Position numbers and translations under genes: made by a program. The notes under the pieces are model-generated. The model saw only the letters and a list, made by a program, of their open reading frames with translations. It was not told the origin of the DNA and made no database searches. A DNA stretch of 12,012 bases from an archaeon UBA583 (GTDB lineage Archaea > Nanobdellota > Nanobdellia > Woesearchaeales > UBA583): NCBI GenBank assembly GCA_002506365.1, contig DAXK01000031.1:1-12012 (forward strand). The letters run 5' to 3'. Position 1 is the stretch's first letter. Each line of letters begins with the position of its first letter. Below, piece by piece: positions 1 through 7,287 of the stretch.

Positions 1-21
1 AAAATTATTTTATTTAATATA
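1..21. repeat. Terminal direct repeat, left copy
   Basis: These 21 bases are identical, letter by letter, to the last 21 bases of the window (11992-12012). The repeat begins AAAATTATTT and ends TTAATATA. It is low-complexity A/T, but an exact match placed precisely at both ends is unlikely by chance. It may be the overlap of a circular contig or an assembly artefact. Confidence 0.7.
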
Positions 22-288
22 ACAAAAACAATTATTTATTTCTTATTATATTTCTTATTATATTTCTATTAATTATTTATTTTATTTACTTGTAATTATT
101 TTATTTTTATTTGGGTTAATTTTCTATTAATTTTGTGTTAAATGCTGATATATTTTATTTTTATTTTTAGTTCAACTAAATTTTATTTTTTGGTTAAATT
201 TTGAAACCTTAAATTAATAACTTTTGTGTTTGGGTTAATATTTATGTTATTTATGTCTTTTATTTTATCTGTTGTAAGTTTGTTTGAC
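22..288. other. AT-rich non-coding region upstream of the S-layer gene
   Basis: No gene is seen here on either strand. The stretch holds a 12-base tandem repeat (37-71), T-rich runs of the (TTTTTA) kind near 99-112 and 151-169 that resemble the terminator tails elsewhere in the window, and an 11-base direct repeat TTTGGGTTAAT at 110-120 and 229-239. The left half may be the 3' end region of an upstream gene and the right half the promoter region of the S-layer gene. A TATA-like stretch near 145-152 could be an additional distal promoter, but nothing decides this. Confidence 0.5.
37..71. repeat. Short tandem repeat, 12-base unit, about 2.9 copies
   Basis: The unit TATTTCTTATTA occurs at 37-48 and 49-60. 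A third copy lacking one base (TATTTCTATTA) follows at 61-71. It is non-coding and lies about 280 bases before the S-layer start. It is too short and too simple to assign a role, and replication slippage is the simplest origin. Confidence 0.75.
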
Positions 289-305
289 TTAATGTTGAAC
301 ATTAA
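289..305. promoter_or_regulatory. Perfect 17-bp palindrome at the S-layer promoter (candidate operator)
   Basis: TTAATGTT and AACATTAA form perfect 8-base inverted arms around a single central G. The right arm runs into the TATA-like sequence at 302-311, so the palindrome covers the position where the B-recognition element and TBP/TFB would bind. This is the usual place for a dimeric archaeal repressor or activator site. The symmetry is directly visible; the regulatory role is inferred. Confidence 0.5.
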
Positions 306-311
306 ATAATA
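302..311 (+). promoter_or_regulatory. Putative TATA box of the S-layer gene
   Basis: TTAAATAATA is the best TATA-like stretch close to the S-layer ATG at 351. With the usual archaeal distance of about 25 bases, transcription would start near 331-335. That gives a short leader of about 16-20 bases made almost only of A (336-350 reads ACAAAAAATAAAAAA). An inverted repeat TTTTTGT / ACAAAAA (327-333 and 336-342) overlaps the predicted start site. No Shine-Dalgarno sequence is present. Confidence 0.45.
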
Positions 312-350
312 CATTAATCTTTTTGATTTTTGTAAACAAAAAATAAAAAA

Positions 351-3122
351 ATGGAAAATAAATTTAAGAGAGCTACGAAGAGAATTACTGCTGTTGCGGC
401 AACTGCTGCATTAGTTAGTAGTTCTGTGTTTGGTGCAAGTTTATCAGATTATCCGCGAAATTTTGTGAGCGGTGATAAATTTGATGGTCAAGTTGTGATT
501 GGAGATAGTGCTGATAGTGCTGCCGCTACTTCAGTTATTTCTGACTTAAAGACTGATTTGGCTGGGGGTTCAAAAGTTAAAATTACTGCTAAAAAATCTT
601 CATCTGGTGGAGATATTATCAGTGCTGTTGATAATAAACAAACTTTAAATTATGCGGAAACTTTAGAATCTGTTGCTGAGGAATTAGATGATGGTTCAAC
701 TGATGTTTTATCAGATGAGGATTTAGATAATAATGAATATACTCAAACTTTAACTTTAAAGAATGGTGCTTTAGAGTATGATATTTTTGATGATTTAGAT
801 GAAACTGAAGCTAGAACTGGATTAGTTTTTGAAGGTGATGAAGCTTACGCTACTTATGTGATTAGTTTTAATGATAAAATTGTTGATGCTGATGGTGCTG
901 GTGGGACTGATACTACTTTTGCAGATTTAGATGGTGAGACTATGATGATTATGGGTAATGAGTTTACAGTTACCGATATTCAAGAAACTAAATTAGAATT
1001 AATTGGTGGAAATAATAAAATTTCTTTAGGTGAGAGTGATTCTTCAACTGTTGATGTTAGTGGTGTTTCTTATGAGATTACAGTTCAATCTGTAAGTGAT
1101 GATGAAGTTCTATTAACTGTTAATGGGGAAACTTTATCTATTGATGAAGGTGATGTTGAAGATGTCGCAGGAATTAGTATTGCTGTTACTGATTTAGTTC
1201 CTTCTGGAAGAGATTCTGTTAAAGGTTACGCATCATTAGTTGTTGGTGGACAAAAAATTAATTTTGATGGAACTACTGTTGAAATTAATGATGAGAAGTT
1301 CACTGATATTTATGAAGATTATGATATTGATATTGAATTTGATGCAGTAGCTACTAGTTTTGAAACTTTAACTATTACATATAAAGTTGATGAATTTACA
1401 TCATTAAAAGATGGTGAGTCTTTAATTGATCCTTTATTTGGTTCATTTATGTTAACTTATAATGGATTAAATGATGTCGATTATTCAGAATTTAAGATTA
1501 CTTCAACTAAAGAGGAAGTTAAGTTTTCAGGGATGACAAATGATAAAAAGGATATTCCATCCGAATTTAAATTAACTACTGATGAAACTGAGGATGCTGC
1601 TTTATATGTTGGTTCAGATAAAAAAAGAATTTATCATAGTGGAACTGATTTAACAATTGATTTAGTTAAAGAAGAAGATTATGCTACTGGAGTTACTGAA
1701 GGTTCTGCTGCTGGAACAACTGATCCTGTTGCGGCTACACAAACATTTACTATTGCTGGGACTCCTGCGGATACTAATACTTTGACTGCGACTATTGATG
1801 GGACAGCTGTTATGGTGACTTTAGATGCTGCTAGTGCTGCTAGTGTTACAACTGCTGCTGCTGCTTTAGTTTCTGCAATTAATGCTGATGATACGGTTAA
1901 GGGGTTAGTTTCTGCGGATAATGTAGCTGGAGTTGTTACAATTACTGCAAAAGATGCTGGTGCTGATGCAAATAGTATTACAACTGTTGCTGCTGCTGGT
2001 GGTGGAGGAGCTACAAATACTGCTGGTGGTGCAACTATGGCTAATGGAGCTGATTTTGTTGCTGACACTGGAACTGCAACTTTTGATTTAGACATTGATA
2101 ATTCGGATGTTCAAGGGAACATGTTCTTTTCATATTTAGCTTATGATGATACTTTATTATATGAGGTTGATGGTATTGTGAAAGATGATAAAGAAGCTGA
2201 TTTTGAAGATTTATTTGATAAAACAACTGAGTCTAGTATTGTTTATAATAAAGTTGATGATTTAGATTGGAATGCTGCGGGACCTATTACTGATGATGCA
2301 ACTGATTCATTTATTGTAGATATTTCTAAATTAGGTATGGCAGAATTATATTTAGAAAATGAATTATTAATGGATTTTCAATCAGTTGAGGATACAAGTT
2401 TTGAAGATGATTCTGATAATAGATTAAGATTTTCATATTATACTGATATTGACATGGATGATTTAGCTAATGAGGATGACACTTTTGAAGTTTCAATAAA
2501 TAGAGCAACTGATTTTGATGCTGATGCGATTGAGTTATCTGTAGCTTCTGCCGCTAATGATTTTGTATTTAATACTGAAATTGTTGAGGATTCAGATTTT
2601 ACAGTTTATGTTGATCATTATGGAACTAAAGTAACTGTTGATACTGATAAGAAAGATTCAATTTCAATTATGGTTCCTGATGAAGAAGTTGAGGGTATGG
2701 TTGATGTGAACTTTGGTGGGGCTGCTCCAGAAGTTTCAACATTTACTGTTGATGATTCATCTGCTGATGCTAAGGTTAAAGAATTAGAGGATGATGGATA
2801 TACAGTTACAACTGAAAAAGTTACAACTTCTGCAATTGAATTTGATATTACTGCGCCAGTTATGGCCTCTGAAGTTTCAGGTATGTCAGATATGATTGTT
2901 GTTGGTGGACCTGCTGTTAATATGGTTTCTGCTAAATTATTAGGAGTTGCTTATCCTGCTATGGGTGAAGCTTCAGGTTTAACTGCTGGTGAAGCTGTTG
3001 TTAGATACTTTAGTAATTCTAATTCTGTATTAGTTTATGGATGGGATGCTGCTGGAACAACTGCTGCTGCAAATAAATTAAATTCAGGTGGATTAACTGG
3101 ATCATCAGTTGATGTAAAATAA
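351..3122 (+). CDS. S-layer protein, Methanococcus type (main cell-wall lattice protein)
   Basis: The 923-residue product builds the paracrystalline protein coat outside the membrane. The N terminus has basic residues (KFKRATKR) and a hydrophobic stretch, with likely signal-peptide cleavage after VFGA (residue 29). The segment after it (SLSDYPRNFVSG, then QVVIGDSADSAAATSVISDL) and the C-terminal segment from about residue 847 (MIVVGGPAVNMVSAKLLGV to the end) match the paired N- and C-terminal S-layer domains of methanococcal and DPANN proteins (families S_layer_N and S_layer_C; assigned from memory). Typical internal motifs are MMIMGNEFTVTDI near 199-211 and repeated VNGETLSIDEG-like strands. 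The protein is very rich in Asp and Glu and has no cysteine. Residues about 446-576 form an Ala/Thr/Gly-rich block that looks inserted. ATG 351 is chosen because it directly precedes the signal peptide. The gene is monocistronic, with its own promoter and terminator. No C-terminal membrane anchor is seen. Confidence 0.9.
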   Translation: MENKFKRATKRITAVAATAALVSSSVFGASLSDYPRNFVSGDKFDGQVVIGDSADSAAATSVISDLKTDLAGGSKVKITAKKSSSGGDIISAVDNKQTLNYAETLESVAEELDDGSTDVLSDEDLDNNEYTQTLTLKNGALEYDIFDDLDETEARTGLVFEGDEAYATYVISFNDKIVDADGAGGTDTTFADLDGETMMIMGNEFTVTDIQETKLELIGGNNKISLGESDSSTVDVSGVSYEITVQSVSDDEVLLTVNGETLSIDEGDVEDVAGISIAVTDLVPSGRDSVKGYASLVVGGQKINFDGTTVEINDEKFTDIYEDYDIDIEFDAVATSFETLTITYKVDEFTSLKDGESLIDPLFGSFMLTYNGLNDVDYSEFKITSTKEEVKFSGMTNDKKDIPSEFKLTTDETEDAALYVGSDKKRIYHSGTDLTIDLVKEEDYATGVTEGSAAGTTDPVAATQTFTIAGTPADTNTLTATIDGTAVMVTLDAASAASVTTAAAALVSAINADDTVKGLVSADNVAGVVTITAKDAGADANSITTVAAAGGGGATNTAGGATMANGADFVADTGTATFDLDIDNSDVQGNMFFSYLAYDDTLLYEVDGIVKDDKEADFEDLFDKTTESSIVYNKVDDLDWNAAGPITDDATDSFIVDISKLGMAELYLENELLMDFQSVEDTSFEDDSDNRLRFSYYTDIDMDDLANEDDTFEVSINRATDFDADAIELSVASAANDFVFNTEIVEDSDFTVYVDHYGTKVTVDTDKKDSISIMVPDEEVEGMVDVNFGGAAPEVSTFTVDDSSADAKVKELEDDGYTVTTEKVTTSAIEFDITAPVMASEVSGMSDMIVVGGPAVNMVSAKLLGVAYPAMGEASGLTAGEAVVRYFSNSNSVLVYGWDAAGTTAAANKLNSGGLTGSSVDVK
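1686..2078 (+). other. Inserted Ala/Thr/Gly-rich module within the S-layer protein
   Basis: Residues about 446-576 differ from the rest of the S-layer protein. They are dominated by Ala, Thr, Val and Gly, whereas the flanks are rich in Asp, Glu, Lys and Tyr. The core reads as strand (TLTATIDGTAVMVTLD), helix (SVTTAAAALVSAINADDTVKG), strand (VAGVVTITAKDAGADAN). That pattern is familiar from phage tail, flagellar hook-like and large adhesin modules (recalled, not searched). A Gly-rich linker (GGGGATNTAGG) follows. Hand counts give about 40-48% G+C in three consecutive 60-base lines (1741-1920), against about 22% just before (1621-1680) and 30% just after (2101-2160). Part of this difference follows from the Ala/Gly codons themselves. 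It may be a surface-exposed, variable or horizontally acquired loop domain. Confidence 0.6.
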
Positions 3123-3168
3123 AATTAATTAGATAATTAATTTTATTTTTATTTTTATTTTTATTTGT
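3121..3168 (+). terminator. Hairpin plus T-tract terminator of the S-layer gene
   Basis: AAAATTAATTA (3121-3131) and TAATTAATTTT (3134-3144) are perfect 11-base inverted arms with only GA between them. A (TTTTTA)-type tract follows immediately, to about 3168. The left arm overlaps the TAA stop at 3120-3122. Archaeal termination mainly needs the T-tract; the hairpin is an addition seen at most genes of this window. Confidence 0.65.
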
Positions 3169-3184
3169 AGGTTGTTAAGCTTTG

Positions 3185-3221
3185 AAATTAAATTATTTTT
3201 ATAATTTAATTTTTATTTTTA
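3185..3221 (+). terminator. Second AT hairpin with T-rich tail downstream of the S-layer gene
   Basis: AAATTAAATTAT (3185-3196) and ATAATTTAATTT (3201-3212) are perfect 12-base arms around a TTTT loop, followed by a T-rich tail to about 3221. It lies about 60 bases after the S-layer stop. It could be a back-up terminator or a 3' mRNA-stabilising hairpin. It has the longest perfect arms of the inverted repeats I noted in the window. Confidence 0.5.
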
Positions 3222-3324
3222 AATTATTAGTTATAGTTTTTTATTTTTTTGATTTTCTAAATTTTTATTTATAATTATTTTTATTTTTTCTTAATTTGTA
3301 ACGTCAAGAAAAGTATTTCTAAGC

Positions 3325-3342
3325 CTTTGTCATACGACAAAG
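3325..3342. promoter_or_regulatory. ileS: 18-bp inverted repeat at the ileS promoter (candidate operator)
   Basis: CTTTGTC and GACAAAG are perfect 7-base inverted arms around ATAC. The element ends exactly where the TATA-like box of ileS begins (3343). It stands out because it has far more G and C than the surrounding non-coding DNA. A weaker inverted repeat, AGAAA-AGTA-TTTCT, lies just upstream at 3307-3320. Because it is upstream of the TATA box it should not be in the transcript, so a DNA-bound regulator is more likely than an RNA switch. Confidence 0.5.
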
Positions 3343-3354
3343 TTTTATAAAAAA
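3343..3354 (+). promoter_or_regulatory. ileS: TATA box of ileS; leaderless transcript predicted
   Basis: TTTTATAAAAAA is a strong archaeal TATA-like box, centred about 25 bases before the ATG at 3373. Transcription would therefore start at or within a base or two of the start codon. A second TTTTATAAAA at 3361-3370 is too close to the ATG to serve. There is no Shine-Dalgarno sequence, which agrees with a leaderless mRNA. Confidence 0.65.
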
Positions 3355-3372
3355 GAAATTTTTTATAAAATT

Positions 3373-6300
3373 ATGACTGAAGAAAAATTTCAATATGAAG
3401 TTAATATTCAAAAGTTTTGGGAGGAAAAAGAAATTTTCTCAAAAGTTTTGGAACAAAATAAAGGATTAAAACAATTTAATTTTATTGAGGGGCCACCTTT
3501 CCCAACTGGTGATGCACATTTAGGACATTTAAGAAATTGGGCAATTAAGGATAGTTTTTTGAGATTTAAAAGATTTAATGGGTATGATGTTTATGCTAGA
3601 GATGGGTATGATGTTCATGGGTTACCTGTTGAAAATAAAGTTCAAAAGAAATTAGATTTACAAACTGTTGATAGATTAAAGGAATTTGGAGTTAATAATT
3701 TTTTAAAGGAATGTAAGACTTATGTTTCTGATATTATTGGAGATATGGCAGATGTTCGTGCTAGATATGGTATGTGGATGGATAGAAATCATTATCAAAC
3801 TTCACATCCTGAGTATATTTCTAATTCTTGGAGATTTTTTAAGAGAGCTCAAGAGAAAGGGTTATTATATAAGGATTATAAAACAGTTGCTTGGTGTCCA
3901 CATGATGAGACAACTTTATCTGATTATGAAATTAAGGATAGTTATACTAATTTAGTTGATCCTTCAATTTATGTGAAGTTTCCTTTATCTAAAGATTTTA
4001 GAACAACTACTTATGATGAAAGTTTTGTGATTTGGACAACTACTCCTTGGACTTTACAATCTAACATGTGTATTGCTATGCATCCTGAGTTTAATTATTC
4101 TAAGGTTTTAGTTTCTTTAAATGGAAAAGATGAAGTTTTAGTTATTGCAACAAATTTAGTTGAGAGTTTTATTGCCAGAATGGCTAAACAAAATAATATT
4201 TCTTTAATTGAAATTATTGATACTAAGGTTGGTGCTGAGTTTGACGGTGTTAAGTATGACCATATTTATTTAGATGAAACTCCTTCACAAAAAGAGTTTA
4301 GTTTATCTGATGAGAATAAACATGTTCATTCAATTATTATGGCTGATTATGTAACGTTAGGTGAGGGTGAAGATATTTTTGATAAGTTAGATAAAAAAGG
4401 GTATAAACATTCTAATAAATCTGATGATGAAAAAGAAGTTGAGAAAAAAGAAGTTGATTTATCTGCTCAAGATGGGACAGGTTTAGTTCATATTGCACCA
4501 GGTCATGGGTTTGACGATTATGAGGCTGCTAGAAAGTATAATGTTCCAGTATTTTGTCCAATTGATTCTAAGGGGAATATGATGGAAGGAAAATGGGAGG
4601 GATTATATTTTAAGGAAATTAATCCTTTAGCAATTGAACATTTAAAGGCTAATGGGAGTTTGTTGTATGTTGAAGATAAGGAACATAGATATCCTTGTTG
4701 TTGGAGATGTAAAACTCCTATTGTTTATAGAGCTGCTGATCAATGGTGGATTAAAAGATCTAAAGCAATTCCTGAAATTATTAAAAATAATTCAGGTGTT
4801 CAGTGGACTCCGAGTTCAGCTAAAGTAAATTTTGAAAATTTAATGTCTGGTGCTGGAGATTGGGCAATTAGTCGTCAAAGATTCTGGGGGATTCCTTTAC
4901 CTATTTGGGAAGATGAAGAAGGAAATTTTGAGGTTATTGAATCTAAAGAAGAATTAGAGGAGAGGACTGGGAGAACTTTTGAAGATTTACATATTGATGA
5001 TTTATCTGATGTAACTTTTGTTGGAAAGTCTGGACTTACTATGACTCGTGTTCCTTTTACTGCTGATGTTTGGTTTGATTCTGGGTGTGCTAGTTTTGCA
5101 TCTCATTATGGAGAAGGTTTAACTTTTGATCAAATTATTGATAAGTATTATCCTATGAGTTGGATTACTGAGGGTGAAGATCAAATTAGAGGATGGTTTT
5201 CATCTTTAGCAAATGTTGGAAATATTACGACTGGGAAAGCTCCTTATAATCAAGTTTTATTTCAAGGTTTTGTTATGGCAAAAGATGGAGTTAAAATGAG
5301 TAAGTCATTAGGGAATGGGATTGATGGAACAACTGCTATTGAACGGTATGGTTCAGATGCTTCAAGATATTATTTATTAACTAAGGTTGCACCAGAGTCT
5401 AAATTAAATTTTGATGAGGATGAATTTAAACAAATTTTTGGGTATTTTAATACGTTAGAAAATATTTTTAAGTTTGCTGATTCTTATTTAGCTGAACATG
5501 AATTAAGACATACTTCTGCACTTGACTTTTTAGGTTTATCTGCTGAGGATTCTTGGATTTTATTTAGGTTAAATAAAACTATTGAGGAATTTACTCATCA
5601 TTTAGAAAATTTTAAAACAAATTTTGCGTTTAAAACTATTGAAGAATTTTTAGTTAATGATTTTTCAAAAACTTATTTAAAATTAGTTAAGGATAGGTGT
5701 GAAGAGAGGGATGAAAATTTATTATTAATTATTAATGAGGTTTTAAAGAAATCTTTAGTTATGCTTGGTTGCGCAGTTCCTTTTAAGACAGAGGAATTAT
5801 ATCAAAATTCAAATTTAATTAATAAAAAGGAATCTTTATTTTTAGAGAGTTATCCAACTGTTGATAAAGTTTTAATGGATAAAGTTCGTGCTGCTGAAAT
5901 TGATGTTAATTTTGATTTAGCTCAAGATGTGGTTGCTGCAATTTTAAATTCAAGAGAGAAAGTCAAAATTGGAGTTAGATGGCCACTTGGACAAGTTGAT
6001 ATTTTATCTTCTTCTGATATGAAATCAAAACTAAATGTTTTTGAATCTTTAATTAAAAAATTAACAAATATTTCAAAGATTGGTTATGATTTAGGAGATG
6101 TTGAAATGGATTATAATATTAAACCTAATTTTCCGGGTTTAAAGAAATCTTTTGGAAATCCTTCTCCAGCAATTGGAGCAATTAATAAAAATAAAGCTAC
6201 AATTATTACAGCAATTAAATCAGGTGAATCAACTGGTTCTTTTGATGGTTTGGATTTAATTTATGGTGAACATTTAATTAAGGAAAATATTTTGCCAGAA

Positions 6301-6615
6301 GATTTAGTTTCTTCTGATTTTAATGGAGGAAATGTTGTTTTACATACTGCTCAAGATGATGTGTTATTGGAGGAAGGATATTTAAGAGAATTGATGAGAA
6401 GAGTTCAAAGTTGTAGAAAGGATTTTGGATATGATAAATCTCAAGAAATTATGTTGTCTTTTGAAGGTTCAGATGATTATTTTATGGAGTTAGCTACTAA
6501 TTGGTTTTCAGTAATTTGTAAGAAAGTTGGAGCTTTAGAAATTGTTATGGGGACTTTTGAAAATTCTCAGTCTTTTGAGATTAAGGGGAAGAAACTTGTT
6601 GTTTCTTTAAAATAA
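3373..6615 (+). CDS. ileS: Isoleucyl-tRNA synthetase, archaeal/eukaryal type
   Basis: This cytosolic class I enzyme attaches isoleucine to tRNA-Ile using ATP and hydrolyses mis-attached valine in its editing domain. The 1080 residues suit the long archaeal/eukaryal form. The ATP-binding HIGH motif appears as HLGH (residues 49-52, after GPPFPTGDA) and the KMSKS loop is intact at 641-645. The editing domain shows WTTTPW (221-226) and GTGLVHIAPGHGFDDY (from 368), including the conserved Asp of the HGxDDY motif. A CCWRC cluster at 442-446 precedes the YRAADQWW segment, and DWAISRQRFWGIPLP and DVWFDSG are typical core motifs. The anticodon-binding helical domain spans roughly 710-860, and the C-terminal domain has the usual YLRELMRRVQSCRKDFGY. 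Residues about 333-367 are a charged Lys/Glu/Asp insert just before GTGLVH. ATG 3373 fits the TATA spacing. The gene stands alone, with its own promoter and terminator. Confidence 0.97.
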   Translation: MTEEKFQYEVNIQKFWEEKEIFSKVLEQNKGLKQFNFIEGPPFPTGDAHLGHLRNWAIKDSFLRFKRFNGYDVYARDGYDVHGLPVENKVQKKLDLQTVDRLKEFGVNNFLKECKTYVSDIIGDMADVRARYGMWMDRNHYQTSHPEYISNSWRFFKRAQEKGLLYKDYKTVAWCPHDETTLSDYEIKDSYTNLVDPSIYVKFPLSKDFRTTTYDESFVIWTTTPWTLQSNMCIAMHPEFNYSKVLVSLNGKDEVLVIATNLVESFIARMAKQNNISLIEIIDTKVGAEFDGVKYDHIYLDETPSQKEFSLSDENKHVHSIIMADYVTLGEGEDIFDKLDKKGYKHSNKSDDEKEVEKKEVDLSAQDGTGLVHIAPGHGFDDYEAARKYNVPVFCPIDSKGNMMEGKWEGLYFKEINPLAIEHLKANGSLLYVEDKEHRYPCCWRCKTPIVYRAADQWWIKRSKAIPEIIKNNSGVQWTPSSAKVNFENLMSGAGDWAISRQRFWGIPLPIWEDEEGNFEVIESKEELEERTGRTFEDLHIDDLSDVTFVGKSGLTMTRVPFTADVWFDSGCASFASHYGEGLTFDQIIDKYYPMSWITEGEDQIRGWFSSLANVGNITTGKAPYNQVLFQGFVMAKDGVKMSKSLGNGIDGTTAIERYGSDASRYYLLTKVAPESKLNFDEDEFKQIFGYFNTLENIFKFADSYLAEHELRHTSALDFLGLSAEDSWILFRLNKTIEEFTHHLENFKTNFAFKTIEEFLVNDFSKTYLKLVKDRCEERDENLLLIINEVLKKSLVMLGCAVPFKTEELYQNSNLINKKESLFLESYPTVDKVLMDKVRAAEIDVNFDLAQDVVAAILNSREKVKIGVRWPLGQVDILSSSDMKSKLNVFESLIKKLTNISKIGYDLGDVEMDYNIKPNFPGLKKSFGNPSPAIGAINKNKATIITAIKSGESTGSFDGLDLIYGEHLIKENILPEDLVSSDFNGGNVVLHTAQDDVLLEEGYLRELMRRVQSCRKDFGYDKSQEIMLSFEGSDDYFMELATNWFSVICKKVGALEIVMGTFENSQSFEIKGKKLVVSLK

Positions 6616-6646
6616 TTTTTAAAATTATTTTTATTTTTATTTTTAT
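6609..6646 (+). terminator. ileS: Hairpin plus T-tract terminator of ileS
   Basis: AAAATAATTTT (6609-6619) and AAAATTATTTT (6621-6631) are perfect 11-base inverted arms around one T, so the real loop must open a few pairs. A (TTTTTA)-type tract runs on to about 6646. The left arm contains the TAA stop (6613-6615). The design is the same as at the S-layer gene. Confidence 0.6.
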
Positions 6647-6708
6647 AATGTTTATTAGTTTTATTTATTAGTTTATTTTGTTGTTTTTAACTTTGAAATA
6701 ATAATAAT

Positions 6709-6722
6709 CTTTTTAAATTAAG
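6709..6722 (+). promoter_or_regulatory. Putative TATA box of the membrane-protein gene
   Basis: CTTTTTAAATTAAG has a TATA-like core, TTTTAAAT, centred about 25 bases before the ATG at 6740. This predicts a leaderless transcript. It is weaker than the ileS box. No inverted repeat is seen next to it. Confidence 0.5.
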
Positions 6723-6739
6723 TTTGTTGAGTTTATTAT

Positions 6740-7228
6740 ATGATTATAGTCACAGAGAATTATTTAAAGTTTTGGCATAAAATTTCAGATAATTTAGATT
6801 TTTTTATTTGGGTAATTTTATTTTGTATTTTTTTATTAGTTTCAGGTATTGGAGCAGGTATTTTATTTAATTGGGTTTTAGGTGGAGTATTAATTTTATT
6901 TGCTTTTTTTTATTTATTTTATTTATTTGTTAAGTTAGGTAGGGTTAAGTTAAAACTTTCAATGACTGAGTTTGGTATTGTTGGGGAAAAAGTATTTTTA
7001 GGTAGTAAGTTTAAGAAAAAAACTCAGGTTGGTCATGCTGATGAGTTTTATTTAGTTTATACTGATATTACTGGTTTTAAAATTTTAAAAGATAATACTT
7101 TACAGATAATTAATAAAAATAAAAGTAGTTTTGATGATTTGGATTATAAATTTTCAAATATTTCAGATGATAATTTATTTTTAGTTATTGACACTTTTAA
7201 TAAATATGGTGTTAAAAGGTTAAATTAA
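6740..7228 (+). CDS. Small membrane protein with two helices and a possible PH-like soluble domain
   Basis: The function is not recognised. The 162 residues begin with a short hydrophilic stretch, followed by two strongly hydrophobic segments (about 21-41 and 46-65) separated by a short Gly-containing turn. The remaining ~95 residues are soluble and strand-rich (VKLKLSMTEFGIVGEKVFLG, then YTDITGFKILKDNTLQIINKN) and end in a helix (LFLVIDTFNKYGV). This order of two helices, beta sheet and final helix resembles small membrane proteins with a bacterial PH-like domain, where the soluble part faces the cytoplasm. That is a fold guess only. The basic KLGRVK after the second helix supports a cytoplasmic soluble part. 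ATG 6740 fits the TATA spacing and directly precedes the hydrophobic part. The gene is flanked by its own promoter and a weak terminator. Confidence 0.75.
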   Translation: MIIVTENYLKFWHKISDNLDFFIWVILFCIFLLVSGIGAGILFNWVLGGVLILFAFFYLFYLFVKLGRVKLKLSMTEFGIVGEKVFLGSKFKKKTQVGHADEFYLVYTDITGFKILKDNTLQIINKNKSSFDDLDYKFSNISDDNLFLVIDTFNKYGVKRLN

Positions 7229-7256
7229 TTTATTAATAATAAATTTAGTTTTCTTT
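7227..7256 (+). terminator. Possible terminator after the membrane-protein gene
   Basis: AATTTATTA (7227-7235) and TAATAAATT (7237-7245) are 9-base inverted arms around one A, and the left arm overlaps the TAA stop at 7226-7228. The following T-rich tail (TTTAGTTTTCTTT) is interrupted. This is the weakest of the five terminators. Confidence 0.35.
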
Positions 7257-7287
7257 AATGTATTTTAATAAATTAAATCTGTCGTTG

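Noticed and set aside
37..71. CRISPR-like or replication-origin iteron array
   Set aside because: There are only about three 12-base units directly joined, with no spacers, no cas genes and no replication initiator gene in the window.
1679..2095. Open frame of 138 codons on the minus strand inside the S-layer gene
   Set aside because: It is antisense to the Ala/Thr/Gly-rich insert, where the GCT/GCA/ACT codon pattern keeps the opposite strand free of stops. The translation is low-complexity Ala/Val/Ser with no start signal or family resemblance.
2041..2226. Second minus-strand open frame of 61 codons inside the S-layer gene
   Set aside because: It is antisense to good S-layer coding sequence. 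Its Gln/His/Leu-rich product is what the reverse complement of Asp-rich codons gives.
3141..3221. (TTTTTA) tracts as a microsatellite of interest
   Set aside because: Similar T-rich tracts follow most genes in the window and are adequately explained as archaeal termination tracts.
3325..3342. T-box or other RNA switch controlling ileS
   Set aside because: The inverted repeat is upstream of the TATA box and so should not be transcribed. No T-box landmarks such as a long leader or tRNA-pairing bulge are present.
3722..3955. Alternative-frame open stretch within ileS
   Set aside because: It overlaps a strongly conserved part of ileS in another frame and has no promoter or recognisable protein.
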